From Candidatus Heimdallarchaeota archaeon (GTDB taxonomy: Archaea > Asgardarchaeota > Heimdallarchaeia > Hodarchaeales > LC-3), in contig DAHXPE010000155.1 in assembly GCA_027364495.1 (NCBI GenBank), positions 1 to 7,854 on the forward strand: a DNA stretch of 7,854 nucleotides. The letters are read 5' to 3'. A program made the position numbers and the translations under genes. Within the stretch, counting starts at the first letter, position 1, and each line of letters begins with the position of its first letter. Below are positions 1-5,887 of this stretch, one piece after another. The notes beneath the pieces were generated by a model. That model saw only the letters and a program-made list of their open reading frames with translations, did not search any database and was not told the DNA's origin.

Positions 1-1
1 C

Positions 2-169
2 TTAGAAGAAATAAAGCCTAATATCTTAGTAGGGATTGTTATTGCTGATTTATCAAATATTGAACTGATTTCTTCTAAATTTGATAATAAAGGATTTATT
101 CCTATTGATTTTGAATTAACAGAATTAATCGGAGAACTATATAATTACAGACAATTCTGGTCCTATTAG
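2..169 (+). CDS. C-terminal fragment of an unrecognised protein (5' truncated by window edge)
   Basis: An open frame runs from the left edge to a TAG stop at 167-169, giving the last 55 residues of a protein. The fragment alternates hydrophobic strands and acidic positions (KPNILVGIVIADLSNIELI near its start) and ends in the aromatic-rich stretch NYRQFWSY. The pattern suits a small soluble alpha/beta domain, but I do not recognise the family and assign no function. It has no membrane segment and no obvious catalytic motif. Its stop codon overlaps or lies inside the most plausible 5' end of the metallophosphoesterase, so the two are probably co-transcribed and may be translationally coupled. 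The frame is clearly open and its composition is protein-like, so I am fairly confident it is coding; identity is unknown. Confidence 0.6.
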   Translation, partial: LEEIKPNILVGIVIADLSNIELISSKFDNKGFIPIDFELTELIGELYNYRQFWSY

Positions 170-959
170 AATAGGTATCGTAAGCGACATACATGCAAAT
201 TTGGCATCATTATTCACCATTTTACTTGAATTTCAAAGTAATCCAGTTGATTATCTCATAAATTTAGGTGATATTGTTGGTTATTATTCGAAACCAAATG
301 AAGTACTTGGATTATTAAATGAATATAAACAACGGGGAGAATATATTGGTGTAATGGGAAATCATGACATTTCAGTTATGGGATTTATTTACCATGATCT
401 ATTCAGTCCTGATTTCGTAGCATCTATTGGGGAGAGTTTCCTTAAATCAACGAATTATAATGCACAAGAAAGCTGGTCCTGGACCATAGCACATTTGGAT
501 GACAAATTGTCGCAAATGCTACTTGAAGAAACATCTAAAACAGTAGAAATTGGTGGTTTAAGGTTTCATCTGGTACATGGTGCTCCTAAAAAGATGAGGA
601 ATAATTTAACTGACGAAGTAGGCTATTATTTAACTCCAAGGAAAATCCTTACAGAAAAGGATAATTTACAACATTTCTTTAAAGAAGATAATATCGATGT
701 ATTACTAACCGGTCATACCCATTTACCTCATAAAACACAAATTGGAGATACTTTGCTTTTAAATCCAGGTTCAGTAGGACAGCCCAGAGATGGGGATGAA
801 AGGACATCATTTTTAACATTAGAAATTCTTGATGGAAAGGTCCAGAATATTCAGCTTCATAGAAGGCTCTATATGGTAGAAGATCGTATTCCAGCAAGAT
901 TTGCGACTTCAGCAGAAGATGTGTTGTTTAACGATTTTTTCAATTCTGATCTAATTTAG
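165..959 (+). CDS. Calcineurin-like metallophosphoesterase, probable non-ATG start
   Basis: This is a soluble two-metal phosphoesterase of the calcineurin-like superfamily (YfcE/diadenosine-tetraphosphatase-like group), expected to hydrolyse phosphomono- or diesters. Counting from an ATT at 165, the full motif series is visible: SDIH at 7-10, GDIVGY at 35-40, GNHD at 65-68, VHG near 137-139, and GHTH at 183-186, followed by NPGSVGQPR. All the usual metal ligands are present. The first conventional start is TTG at 201, but that would delete the SDIHAN metal-binding motif, so the real start must lie upstream. The frame is open back to 129 and offers only ATA or ATT codons. ATT at 165 gives the family-typical N-terminus MRIGIVSDIHAN and overlaps the upstream stop. 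ATA 141 or ATT 144 would follow a GGAG at 131-134. Substrate is not predictable. The gene is convergent with the ligase, with only 9 nt between stops. Confidence 0.88.
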   Translation: MRIGIVSDIHANLASLFTILLEFQSNPVDYLINLGDIVGYYSKPNEVLGLLNEYKQRGEYIGVMGNHDISVMGFIYHDLFSPDFVASIGESFLKSTNYNAQESWSWTIAHLDDKLSQMLLEETSKTVEIGGLRFHLVHGAPKKMRNNLTDEVGYYLTPRKILTEKDNLQHFFKEDNIDVLLTGHTHLPHKTQIGDTLLLNPGSVGQPRDGDERTSFLTLEILDGKVQNIQLHRRLYMVEDRIPARFATSAEDVLFNDFFNSDLI

Positions 960-968
960 ACAAATCAA

Positions 969-1733
969 TCAAAATTTAATTACTGCTTCTTTTTTAAATT
1001 CATCAATTCTAGCTTTGATTTCGTCAACAGCTCCATTGAGGAATTCACCATTATCAATAATATCTGAAAAATCCTTAAAATTTTGTTTTTTCAATGATTT
1101 AACTTCTTCAACTAATAATTTAACTGCCCTTGTAACATTATCCACAATTGTGAGTGTTGCAGTTCTTGCAGTTCTAGAAAATGGATTTAAATCAACTGCA
1201 ATAACCTTTTTACCCATTTTCACAAGTGCTTCACATCTGTCTCCATCTTCTAAGGGAACAAAAACAACATCAGCAGAAAAAATACCAGCTTTTGAACTTT
1301 TAGCTCGTTCTGAAGATAAATTAGGAATCATGCTGTCAGGGCTTTTTCCTAGAATAGTAACTCCTGAATCATTTTTGAGATAATTAAATAACTTTTGAAT
1401 CCGCTCTTCAGTTCTATAAAAAATATTAATTTCTATTGGACAGTGAAGTTCTTTTGCTAATCTGAGAAGGTCATCTCTGGCTAATACGGCCGTATTGCCA
1501 TTAACAGAAATAACTGGATGTTCTGTTGATAATAAAAGCTTTGCTGCTAAGACGATTGCTTTTTTAGCAGAATTAATTGTTTTTTCACCTAATAAATAAT
1601 CAAAAGCTTCACCTCTACCGTGAGCAATAGCCGCAACGGGAGCTAATAATCCTTCTTTACTAGCGTCAGCAATTTTTTCACGTAAAATTAGCGAATTCTT
1701 TCTAGGATGATCATCTGGAATATGAATATTCAT
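969..1733 (-). CDS. 4-phosphopantoate--beta-alanine ligase (archaeal phosphopantothenate synthetase)
   Basis: This is the archaeal enzyme that joins 4-phosphopantoate to beta-alanine using ATP to make 4'-phosphopantothenate. It replaces bacterial pantothenate synthetase plus pantothenate kinase in coenzyme A synthesis and acts in the cytosol. The 254-residue length matches the family. Characteristic conserved blocks are easy to see: the N-terminal IPDDHPRKNSLILREK, then IAHGRGEAFDYLLGEKT at 36-52, EHPVISVNGNTA at 71-82, INIFYRTEERI at 102-111, SADVVFVPLEDGDR at 153-166, ALVKMGKKVIAVDLNPFSRT at 169-188, and TIVDNVTRA at 195-203. The C-terminal 45 residues are a charged, less conserved helical extension. 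The start is an ATG at 1733, 4 nt beyond the stop of the upstream GTPase gene, so the two are almost certainly one transcript. The stop is TGA. No gene symbol is given because naming of this family varies. Confidence 0.95.
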   Translation of the reverse strand: MNIHIPDDHPRKNSLILREKIADASKEGLLAPVAAIAHGRGEAFDYLLGEKTINSAKKAIVLAAKLLLSTEHPVISVNGNTAVLARDDLLRLAKELHCPIEINIFYRTEERIQKLFNYLKNDSGVTILGKSPDSMIPNLSSERAKSSKAGIFSADVVFVPLEDGDRCEALVKMGKKVIAVDLNPFSRTARTATLTIVDNVTRAVKLLVEEVKSLKKQNFKDFSDIIDNGEFLNGAVDEIKARIDEFKKEAVIKF

Positions 1734-1737
1734 AGTA

Positions 1738-2283
1738 TTACCTTAAACTTAAAAAAGCTAACTTATCGAAAGCATCATTAACATAAGCTCCAGATAGTGC
1801 TGATGTTTCAAAAATTTGGTTTGATTCCAGGTCTAATAACTTCCCTACTTGTAGTACTTCATTACTCATTACTTTTCGTTGCTCCTGTAAATCACATTTA
1901 TTTGCAAGAAAGATGGTTGGAAGTTTGACACCTAAGTACTGGTCAATTTCTTTTTTCCAGATTGTCAAATTATCGAATGTTGTAGGATTAGTGACATCAG
2001 CAACAATTATAAGAGCCTCAGTACCATTATAAAAAGCTGCTCTATAATGCTTATACCTATCTTGGCCAGCTATGTCCCAAATAACCATTTTCAGATTCTT
2101 TTCTTTGACAGGAATCATTTTGTCAGTAATATCTACTCCTAATGTTTCTAAATAAGATTTTTCAAACTTGTTGTGGGCAAACCTTCTTATGAGACTGGTT
2201 TTACCCACAGCTCCATCCCCGAGGCAAAGAACTTTCATAGTTTTATGAATAATAATTTCGTCGACTTTACTCTTTTTTTGCAT
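1738..2283 (-). CDS. Rab/Ras-like small GTPase
   Basis: This is a single-domain small GTPase of the Ras superfamily, a GTP/GDP switch. In the 181-residue form all five G motifs are present: P-loop GDGAVGKTS (22-30), switch I with Thr48 in TLGVDI, which echoes the Rab TIGVDF signature, switch II WDIAGQ (69-74) with the catalytic Gln74, NKCD (128-131), and ETSA (159-162). It should therefore bind and hydrolyse GTP. The chain ends soon after the last helix (AFLSLR) with no C-terminal cysteine or CAAX-like tail, so no lipid anchoring of the eukaryotic Rab type is expected. The ATG at 2283 was chosen. A TTG at 2316 would extend it by 11 residues, and an ATG at 2238 gives a minimal 166-residue domain starting directly at beta strand 1. 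A TATA-like element about 24 nt upstream of 2283 favours that start. It lies 4 nt upstream of the CoA-pathway ligase. Confidence 0.93.
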   Translation of the reverse strand: MQKKSKVDEIIIHKTMKVLCLGDGAVGKTSLIRRFAHNKFEKSYLETLGVDITDKMIPVKEKNLKMVIWDIAGQDRYKHYRAAFYNGTEALIIVADVTNPTTFDNLTIWKKEIDQYLGVKLPTIFLANKCDLQEQRKVMSNEVLQVGKLLDLESNQIFETSALSGAYVNDAFDKLAFLSLR

Positions 2284-2300
2284 TAGAAAACACACACATT

Positions 2301-2312
2301 CTTTATTTGTAC
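2301..2312 (-). promoter_or_regulatory. Possible TATA-like element of the GTPase-ligase operon
   Basis: Read on the minus strand this is GTACAAATAAAG, an AT-rich box whose centre lies about 24 nt before the ATG at 2283. That is the spacing expected for a leaderless archaeal transcript, and no Shine-Dalgarno sequence precedes the ATG, which agrees. The match to the archaeal TATA consensus is only fair, and in this AT-rich sequence it could be chance. The operon could also be read from the stronger promoter near 2600. Confidence 0.3.
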
Positions 2313-2327
2313 TCAAAGAACAACCAA

Positions 2328-2350
2328 AAGTTCAAAAAACGCTGGAACTT
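2328..2350. repeat. Inverted repeat AAGTTC/GAACTT with 11-nt loop
   Basis: AAGTTC at 2328-2333 pairs with GAACTT at 2345-2350 around an 11-nt A-rich loop, and a flanking CC/GG pair could extend the stem across an AA bulge. It lies about 45-65 nt upstream of the preferred GTPase start, so it could be an operator or part of an mRNA leader. A six-base stem in AT-rich DNA may also be chance. Confidence 0.3.
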
Positions 2351-2470
2351 GGGTAAGAAAACGCAAACCATCTATAAGGTTTTATTAACCGGTACTGGCG
2401 TATTTCTACTAAATGCTTCCTGTTATAATTCTTTAATAATAGTTTTAGCTTTTTTCTGTGTTTTACTACG

Positions 2471-2563
2471 TTATTTACGGTCTTTATCCAGAAATCGTAG
2501 TACCGCGTCATAGGTTCGTATAACCTGTTCCTGAAATGCTAGTAACGATGCGATTTCTGTCAT
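2471..2563 (-). CDS. Possible 30-residue small protein with its own promoter
   Basis: A short minus-strand frame runs from ATG at 2563 to TAA at 2473, starting MTEIASLLAFQEQVIRTYD and ending in LDKDRK. The residues alternate so that one amphipathic helix could form, with hydrophobic I, L, F and V on one face and E, Q, R, D and K on the other. There is no signal or membrane segment. The main support is position: a strong BRE/TATA at 2593-2610 would start transcription at about 2570, leaving only some 7 nt before this ATG, a typical archaeal near-leaderless arrangement. An in-frame stop at 2569-2567 limits the frame upstream. I recognise no family. The alternative is that it is the head of a decayed gene, since the same frame continues after single stop codons, or that it is simply transcribed leader for the GTPase operon. 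Confidence 0.35.
   Translation of the reverse strand: MTEIASLLAFQEQVIRTYDAVLRFLDKDRK
2489..2559. repeat. 9-bp perfect inverted repeat enclosing a 7-bp hairpin
   Basis: CAGAAATCG at 2489-2497 is the exact reverse complement of CGATTTCTG at 2551-2559, with 53 nt between. Inside this, 2510-2516 (ATAGGTT) pairs with 2522-2528 (AACCTGT) around a 5-nt loop, with one G-U pair. A transcript from either strand could fold as a long stem with an internal hairpin. The arms coincide with the ends of the possible small ORF. The sequences are directly visible; a structural role is inference. Confidence 0.45.
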
Positions 2564-2592
2564 AGACTACCGATTTTAAATTGCAATTTTCC

Positions 2593-2610
2593 TTTATAAA
2601 TCTTTTCTAA
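2593..2610 (-). promoter_or_regulatory. Minus-strand BRE/TATA promoter
   Basis: On the minus strand the sequence reads TTAGAAAAGA followed by TTTATAAA, that is, a purine-rich BRE immediately upstream of a near-ideal archaeal TATA box (2593-2600). The TATA octamer is palindromic, but purine-rich BRE sequence is present only on the minus-strand side, which sets the direction. Expected transcription start is about 2570, just before the ATG of the 30-codon ORF at 2563. The transcript could read on into the GTPase and ligase genes. Confidence 0.5.
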
Positions 2611-2761
2611 TACTACTCCAATAGTGCTAGCCACATTTTTACTAGTCAAGCTAATTTAATGTTCCTCTTCGTGCACGATGTATTTTATGGTTGATTTTAC
2701 TAGATAATCATTAAATGAGAATTGCAGTTTACAACTATTTTTTTAAAATTAATTTAGAAAT

Positions 2762-3316
2762 TTAAGAGAGAAAATAATTTAACATATAAGCCATAACGTC
2801 ATTTGAAACCAGCAGTTCTTTATTATTTCTAATATAATTTTCAAATTCATTCGAGTCCATCCAATGTAAATCAATATCTTCTGATTCTTCCATAGCTGTT
2901 TCACCTACATTTTTTTCATCATTAATTGTACAATAAACAAAAGATGAACTTTCGTTTGTAAGACCAGCAGATTTTGGTGATAAAGGGCTAATATACTGGA
3001 TCTTCACATTTTCATAACCAGTTTCTTCTTTTAATTCTCTTAATGCTGCTTCTTCTAAGTTTTCCCCAGTATCAACTAGCCCAGCTGGAAATTCGAGTAC
3101 TCGCTTTTGGACAGGAATCCTGTATTGTTCAATGAATAAAAATTTTTGAGTCTTTAGGGATTTCAATATAACGCTAACAATAGATGGATTATTTTTACGT
3201 TCAACATAGAACCAAGACATAATCTTTCCATTCTTACTTGTGTAAAAAGCTTTTTTCAAAATAAGCCATTTAGTCCGAGTTTTAGTTTGTATTTTGATAA
3301 TTTTCATCTTTTTCAT
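2762..3316 (-). CDS. Nudix hydrolase, ADP-ribose pyrophosphatase-like
   Basis: A soluble Nudix hydrolase, probably splitting ADP-ribose or a related nucleoside diphosphate derivative into AMP and a phosphosugar using Mg2+. In the 184-residue form the complete Nudix box lies at 79-101 (G-x5-E-x7-REL-x-EE-x-G-Y), with the metal-binding glutamates of RELKEE intact. It is preceded by EQYRIPV and LEFPAGLVD, the arrangement typical of the ADP-ribose pyrophosphatase branch, and followed by a strand/loop SPLSPKSAGLTNE resembling that branch. An N-terminal beta region (residues 1-50) fits the dimerisation domain of this group. The start was set at ATG 3316; TTG 3325 and ATG 3307 are alternatives and change only the N-terminus. 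It is divergent from the acylase gene and stands as a single gene. Exact substrate is inferred from family only. Confidence 0.9.
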   Translation of the reverse strand: MKKMKIIKIQTKTRTKWLILKKAFYTSKNGKIMSWFYVERKNNPSIVSVILKSLKTQKFLFIEQYRIPVQKRVLEFPAGLVDTGENLEEAALRELKEETGYENVKIQYISPLSPKSAGLTNESSSFVYCTINDEKNVGETAMEESEDIDLHWMDSNEFENYIRNNKELLVSNDVMAYMLNYFLS

Positions 3317-3392
3317 TTCTTGCAAGTTAATATTATTTGTTAAAAGGGTCCAAAGTAAAAAATTTTTTAATCTGTTATTATTTAACTATTAT

Positions 3393-3408
3393 AAGAGATT
3401 TTAAATAA
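3393..3408 (+). promoter_or_regulatory. Promoter of the acylase cluster (BRE/TATA)
   Basis: AAGAGA followed by TTTTAAATAA (TATA core about 3399-3408) forms a good archaeal BRE/TATA in the plus direction. Transcription would begin about 25 nt downstream, near 3428, only a few nt before the TTG start at 3434, so a near-leaderless mRNA is predicted. No Shine-Dalgarno motif is seen before the TTG, which fits. The gap of about 117 nt to the Nudix start is a divergent promoter region; the minus-strand element for Nudix is less clear (AT-rich stretches at about 3375-3394). Confidence 0.5.
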
Positions 3409-3433
3409 AAATTTTAAACGTTTCGTGGTCTAA

Positions 3434-5887
3434 TTGGCTAAGATTTCAGCAGTGGTAGCGATTATCATTATTGTGACGAGTTCTGTTCTTCTCTCTTTTT
3501 ATTTAAGATTTGAACTTCCCGATACAACTCCAAATTTAATTATACCAACACTTGAAGGTCAGGTAACAGTAACACAAGACCAATATGGTATTTATCATAT
3601 TGATGCAAAAAATCAAAAAAGTGGGCTGATGGCTGAAGGCTATTTGATGGCTAGAGAGCGGCTATGGCAAATGGACTTTTATAGGCGAGAAGCAGAAGGA
3701 AATTTATCACAGATTTTTTATAGTTATGATAGCTCTATACTTCAGGTAGACTATTCACTAAGGGCATTAGGTCTTTATAGAATAGCAGCCCGAGATTGGA
3801 GTACTTTTGATAAAAATACCACAAATTTCTATCAAGAATTCGCAGATGGTGTCAATTTATTTATTAAGAATAATGAAAATAAATTACCAGTAGAATTTGG
3901 AATTCTTGGCTATACACCTGCCCTTTGGTCACCAATTGATTCAATTGCTATTTTAAAATTAGTAGCTTTTAGTTTGAATGCTCAAGGTGGTGGTGAACCA
4001 CTTATTGGTCAAGCCTTATCGAGTATGAATGCAACTTATCTCTTGGATTTCGTTAGATTAACACTTAACAACAATAATATTACCTGGAGCGACCCAGTTG
4101 CTTATCCAGTAGCATCCACATCACATCCAAAGGCAAGTAATACCACAACTGTAATAACAAATACTACAAATACAACTATGACAACACCCCCTACTACTAC
4201 AAGCCCAACGAGTCAATCTTCATTATATTCTTTTCTTATTTCACAATTTTCATTTAATAATGTGATGGGGTCAAATAATTGGGTTGTATCAGGAAACAAA
4301 ACTATAACCGGGAAGCCAATGCTAGCTAATGATCCACATTTATCGTTAGAAACACCATCTAAGTGGTGGTTTGTGGATTTAAAGATAGATGGAGATTTTC
4401 ACGTTACTGGTGCAACATTACCAGGAATTCCTGGAATAGTTTTGGGAAGAAATGATTACATTATGTGGGGGTTTACGAATACGGAAATAGATTATCTTGA
4501 TACATATGTTGAAACGTTTAACGCTAATTATACTCAATATTACTATAATGGGACATGGCTAAAAACTACTATATTAAAAGAAAAGTTCTATACATCCTTT
4601 ACTTCATTTAAGGTTCTTCCGATTTATATTACTAATGGATATAACAATTTTACTCATGGCACTAGACCTGTTGTTCCAATGTATGGTGCAAATGTATCAG
4701 TCAGATGGACTGGTCAGGATTCGAGTAGTGCAGCTGAATCATTAGTTTTGATGATGAAATCACAGAATCAGACTGAATTTATACAAGCTCTGGAACTATT
4801 TAATGCACCTGGACAGAATGTTGTTTATGCTGATAACCTAGGAAATATTGGTTTATACGTCACTGGGGATATACCAATTAGAAATGCTGGTTACGGATTA
4901 GCGCCACATAACGGATCTTTAAGAACGTATAACTGGAAAGGAATGATTCCTAGAATTGATGCTTATCAAATTGTCAATCCACTTTCTGGGTTTATCGCTA
5001 CCGCCAACGATAATTTCATTCCGTCGACGTATTCATACAATGGTACTCCAATATTTTTAGGCTATGCATTTGATTCTGGTTACAGGGCACAACGAATACG
5101 AGAATTACTTAATATCACTGCACCAATAACATATGGCTATATGGAATTAATTCAAAATGATGTATATTCGATATTTGCAAAAAATATAGTACCAAAAATT
5201 TTGATTCCGTCATCTGATCCATTTATACAATCAATGGAGAACGAACTACGAAATTGGAATTTCGACTATGGTGTCAACTCAATTCAAGGACCTATTCTTG
5301 CTTTATTTACTAATTATTTTTTAAATTTTACGCTTTCAGATAAATTACCTAAAGGTTTCTTAAGCGAAATTCCTGTCCAAGGTAAATTGACGGAAAATTT
5401 ATTGAATCTTCCACAAAATTCATTTTGGTTTAATGATACTAATACATTTTTAACCAAACCAAAAACTAGTACCAGTTCTCTAGCATCTGAAACAAAAAAT
5501 GATATAATTTTAAAAGCATATGAGGCTGTTAAAGAATACTATATTTCTCATAATTTAAATATTCAAACTTTTACTTGGGGTCAGCTCCATAAAGTACAAT
5601 TCAGTCATGTTATTGGTAATCGAATGAGCATATTATCATTTTTAAACGCTGGTCAATTACAGCCTTCACCAGGTGATATGTACACAGTTAACGTAGGCAC
5701 TTACAATTCTAACTTCGTTCAGACTGAAGGTGCCTCATTGAGACAAATTATGGGTATGGATTCAAACCAAACCTATTTAGTAATCATTCCTCCTGGTCAG
5801 AGTGGTTTAGTTGGACAAAATCATTATGCAGACCAAATTACGAGATGGTTAGAGGGAAATTATTGTGCAATTGCAATTGAAAAATAA
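3434..5887 (+). CDS. Penicillin acylase family (peptidase S45) Ntn hydrolase, membrane-anchored extracellular
   Basis: An N-terminal-nucleophile amidase precursor of 817 residues, expected to be cleaved autocatalytically into alpha and beta chains and to hydrolyse an amide such as an acyl-homoserine lactone or N-acyl amino acid; substrate unknown. Residues 5-22 form one hydrophobic anchor, so the enzyme faces outward. The alpha-chain region carries the family block YGIYHIDA...AEGYLMARERLWQMDFYRR (51-85). The cleavage site is Gly279-Ser280 in GSNNWVVSG, making Ser280 the nucleophile, followed by the family block NDPHLSLETPSKWW (299-312). Asn525 in the IATAND segment matches the catalytic beta-chain Asn. 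The C-terminus has GDMYTVNV and PPGQSGLVGQNHYADQ. A Thr/Ser/Pro/Asn-rich spacer at 229-262 precedes the cleavage site. I count 19 N-X-S/T sequons, consistent with surface glycosylation. Start is TTG at 3434, directly after an in-frame TAA; no other usable start exists before residue 66. Confidence 0.92.
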   Translation: MAKISAVVAIIIIVTSSVLLSFYLRFELPDTTPNLIIPTLEGQVTVTQDQYGIYHIDAKNQKSGLMAEGYLMARERLWQMDFYRREAEGNLSQIFYSYDSSILQVDYSLRALGLYRIAARDWSTFDKNTTNFYQEFADGVNLFIKNNENKLPVEFGILGYTPALWSPIDSIAILKLVAFSLNAQGGGEPLIGQALSSMNATYLLDFVRLTLNNNNITWSDPVAYPVASTSHPKASNTTTVITNTTNTTMTTPPTTTSPTSQSSLYSFLISQFSFNNVMGSNNWVVSGNKTITGKPMLANDPHLSLETPSKWWFVDLKIDGDFHVTGATLPGIPGIVLGRNDYIMWGFTNTEIDYLDTYVETFNANYTQYYYNGTWLKTTILKEKFYTSFTSFKVLPIYITNGYNNFTHGTRPVVPMYGANVSVRWTGQDSSSAAESLVLMMKSQNQTEFIQALELFNAPGQNVVYADNLGNIGLYVTGDIPIRNAGYGLAPHNGSLRTYNWKGMIPRIDAYQIVNPLSGFIATANDNFIPSTYSYNGTPIFLGYAFDSGYRAQRIRELLNITAPITYGYMELIQNDVYSIFAKNIVPKILIPSSDPFIQSMENELRNWNFDYGVNSIQGPILALFTNYFLNFTLSDKLPKGFLSEIPVQGKLTENLLNLPQNSFWFNDTNTFLTKPKTSTSSLASETKNDIILKAYEAVKEYYISHNLNIQTFTWGQLHKVQFSHVIGNRMSILSFLNAGQLQPSPGDMYTVNVGTYNSNFVQTEGASLRQIMGMDSNQTYLVIIPPGQSGLVGQNHYADQITRWLEGNYCAIAIEK
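4118..4219 (+). other. Thr/Ser/Pro-rich low-complexity spacer of the acylase
   Basis: These codons give residues 229-262 of the acylase, dominated by Thr with Ser, Pro and Asn (stretches such as NTTNTTMTTPPTTTSPTS). The segment lies about 17 residues before the Gly279-Ser280 processing site, in the position of the spacer peptide that S45 enzymes remove or leave attached to the alpha chain. Thr/Ser-rich runs in archaeal surface proteins are commonly glycosylated linkers, so an extended glycosylated hinge is the inferred role. Confidence 0.7.

Larger units (their letters stand above)
2317..2761. other. Intergenic region without a long gene; repeats and a promoter
   Basis: About 445 nt separate the Nudix stop from the GTPase 5' end. 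No long ORF with protein-like content lies here. The part from about 2340 to 2570 looks richer in G and C than the flanking intergenic DNA. It carries inverted repeats, a minus-strand BRE/TATA and a small minus-strand ORF, all listed separately. The part from about 2600 to 2761 is AT-rich and has nothing I can name beyond possible terminator-like T/A runs near 2740. I found no tRNA T-arm/D-arm pair, no SRP RNA signature and no RNase P signature. Confidence 0.6.

Noticed and set aside
679..897. Minus-strand frame of 72 codons
   Set aside because: It lies antisense inside the metallophosphoesterase and includes the reverse of its GHTH-NPGS region.
1015..1383. Plus-strand frame of 122 codons
   Set aside because: It lies fully antisense to the strongly conserved phosphopantoate ligase gene and has no domain of its own.
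2307..2513. Plus-strand frame of 68 codons starting at a TTG
   Set aside because: It is antisense to the GTPase upstream region and the small minus-strand ORF, has no promoter or ribosome binding site in its direction, and shows no recognisable domain.
2510..2528. T-arm-like GGTTCGTATAACC
   Set aside because: Treated as a T-loop the closing pair does not form, and there is no acceptor or D-arm at tRNA distance. It is better explained as a simple hairpin.
3424..3455. tRNA-like D-arm (GTGGTCTAATTGGCTAAGAT) at the acylase start
   Set aside because: It resembles a tRNA A-box/D-arm, but no anticodon stem or downstream T-arm (GGTTCRAATCC type) follows on the same strand, and the bases encode the start and membrane anchor of the acylase.
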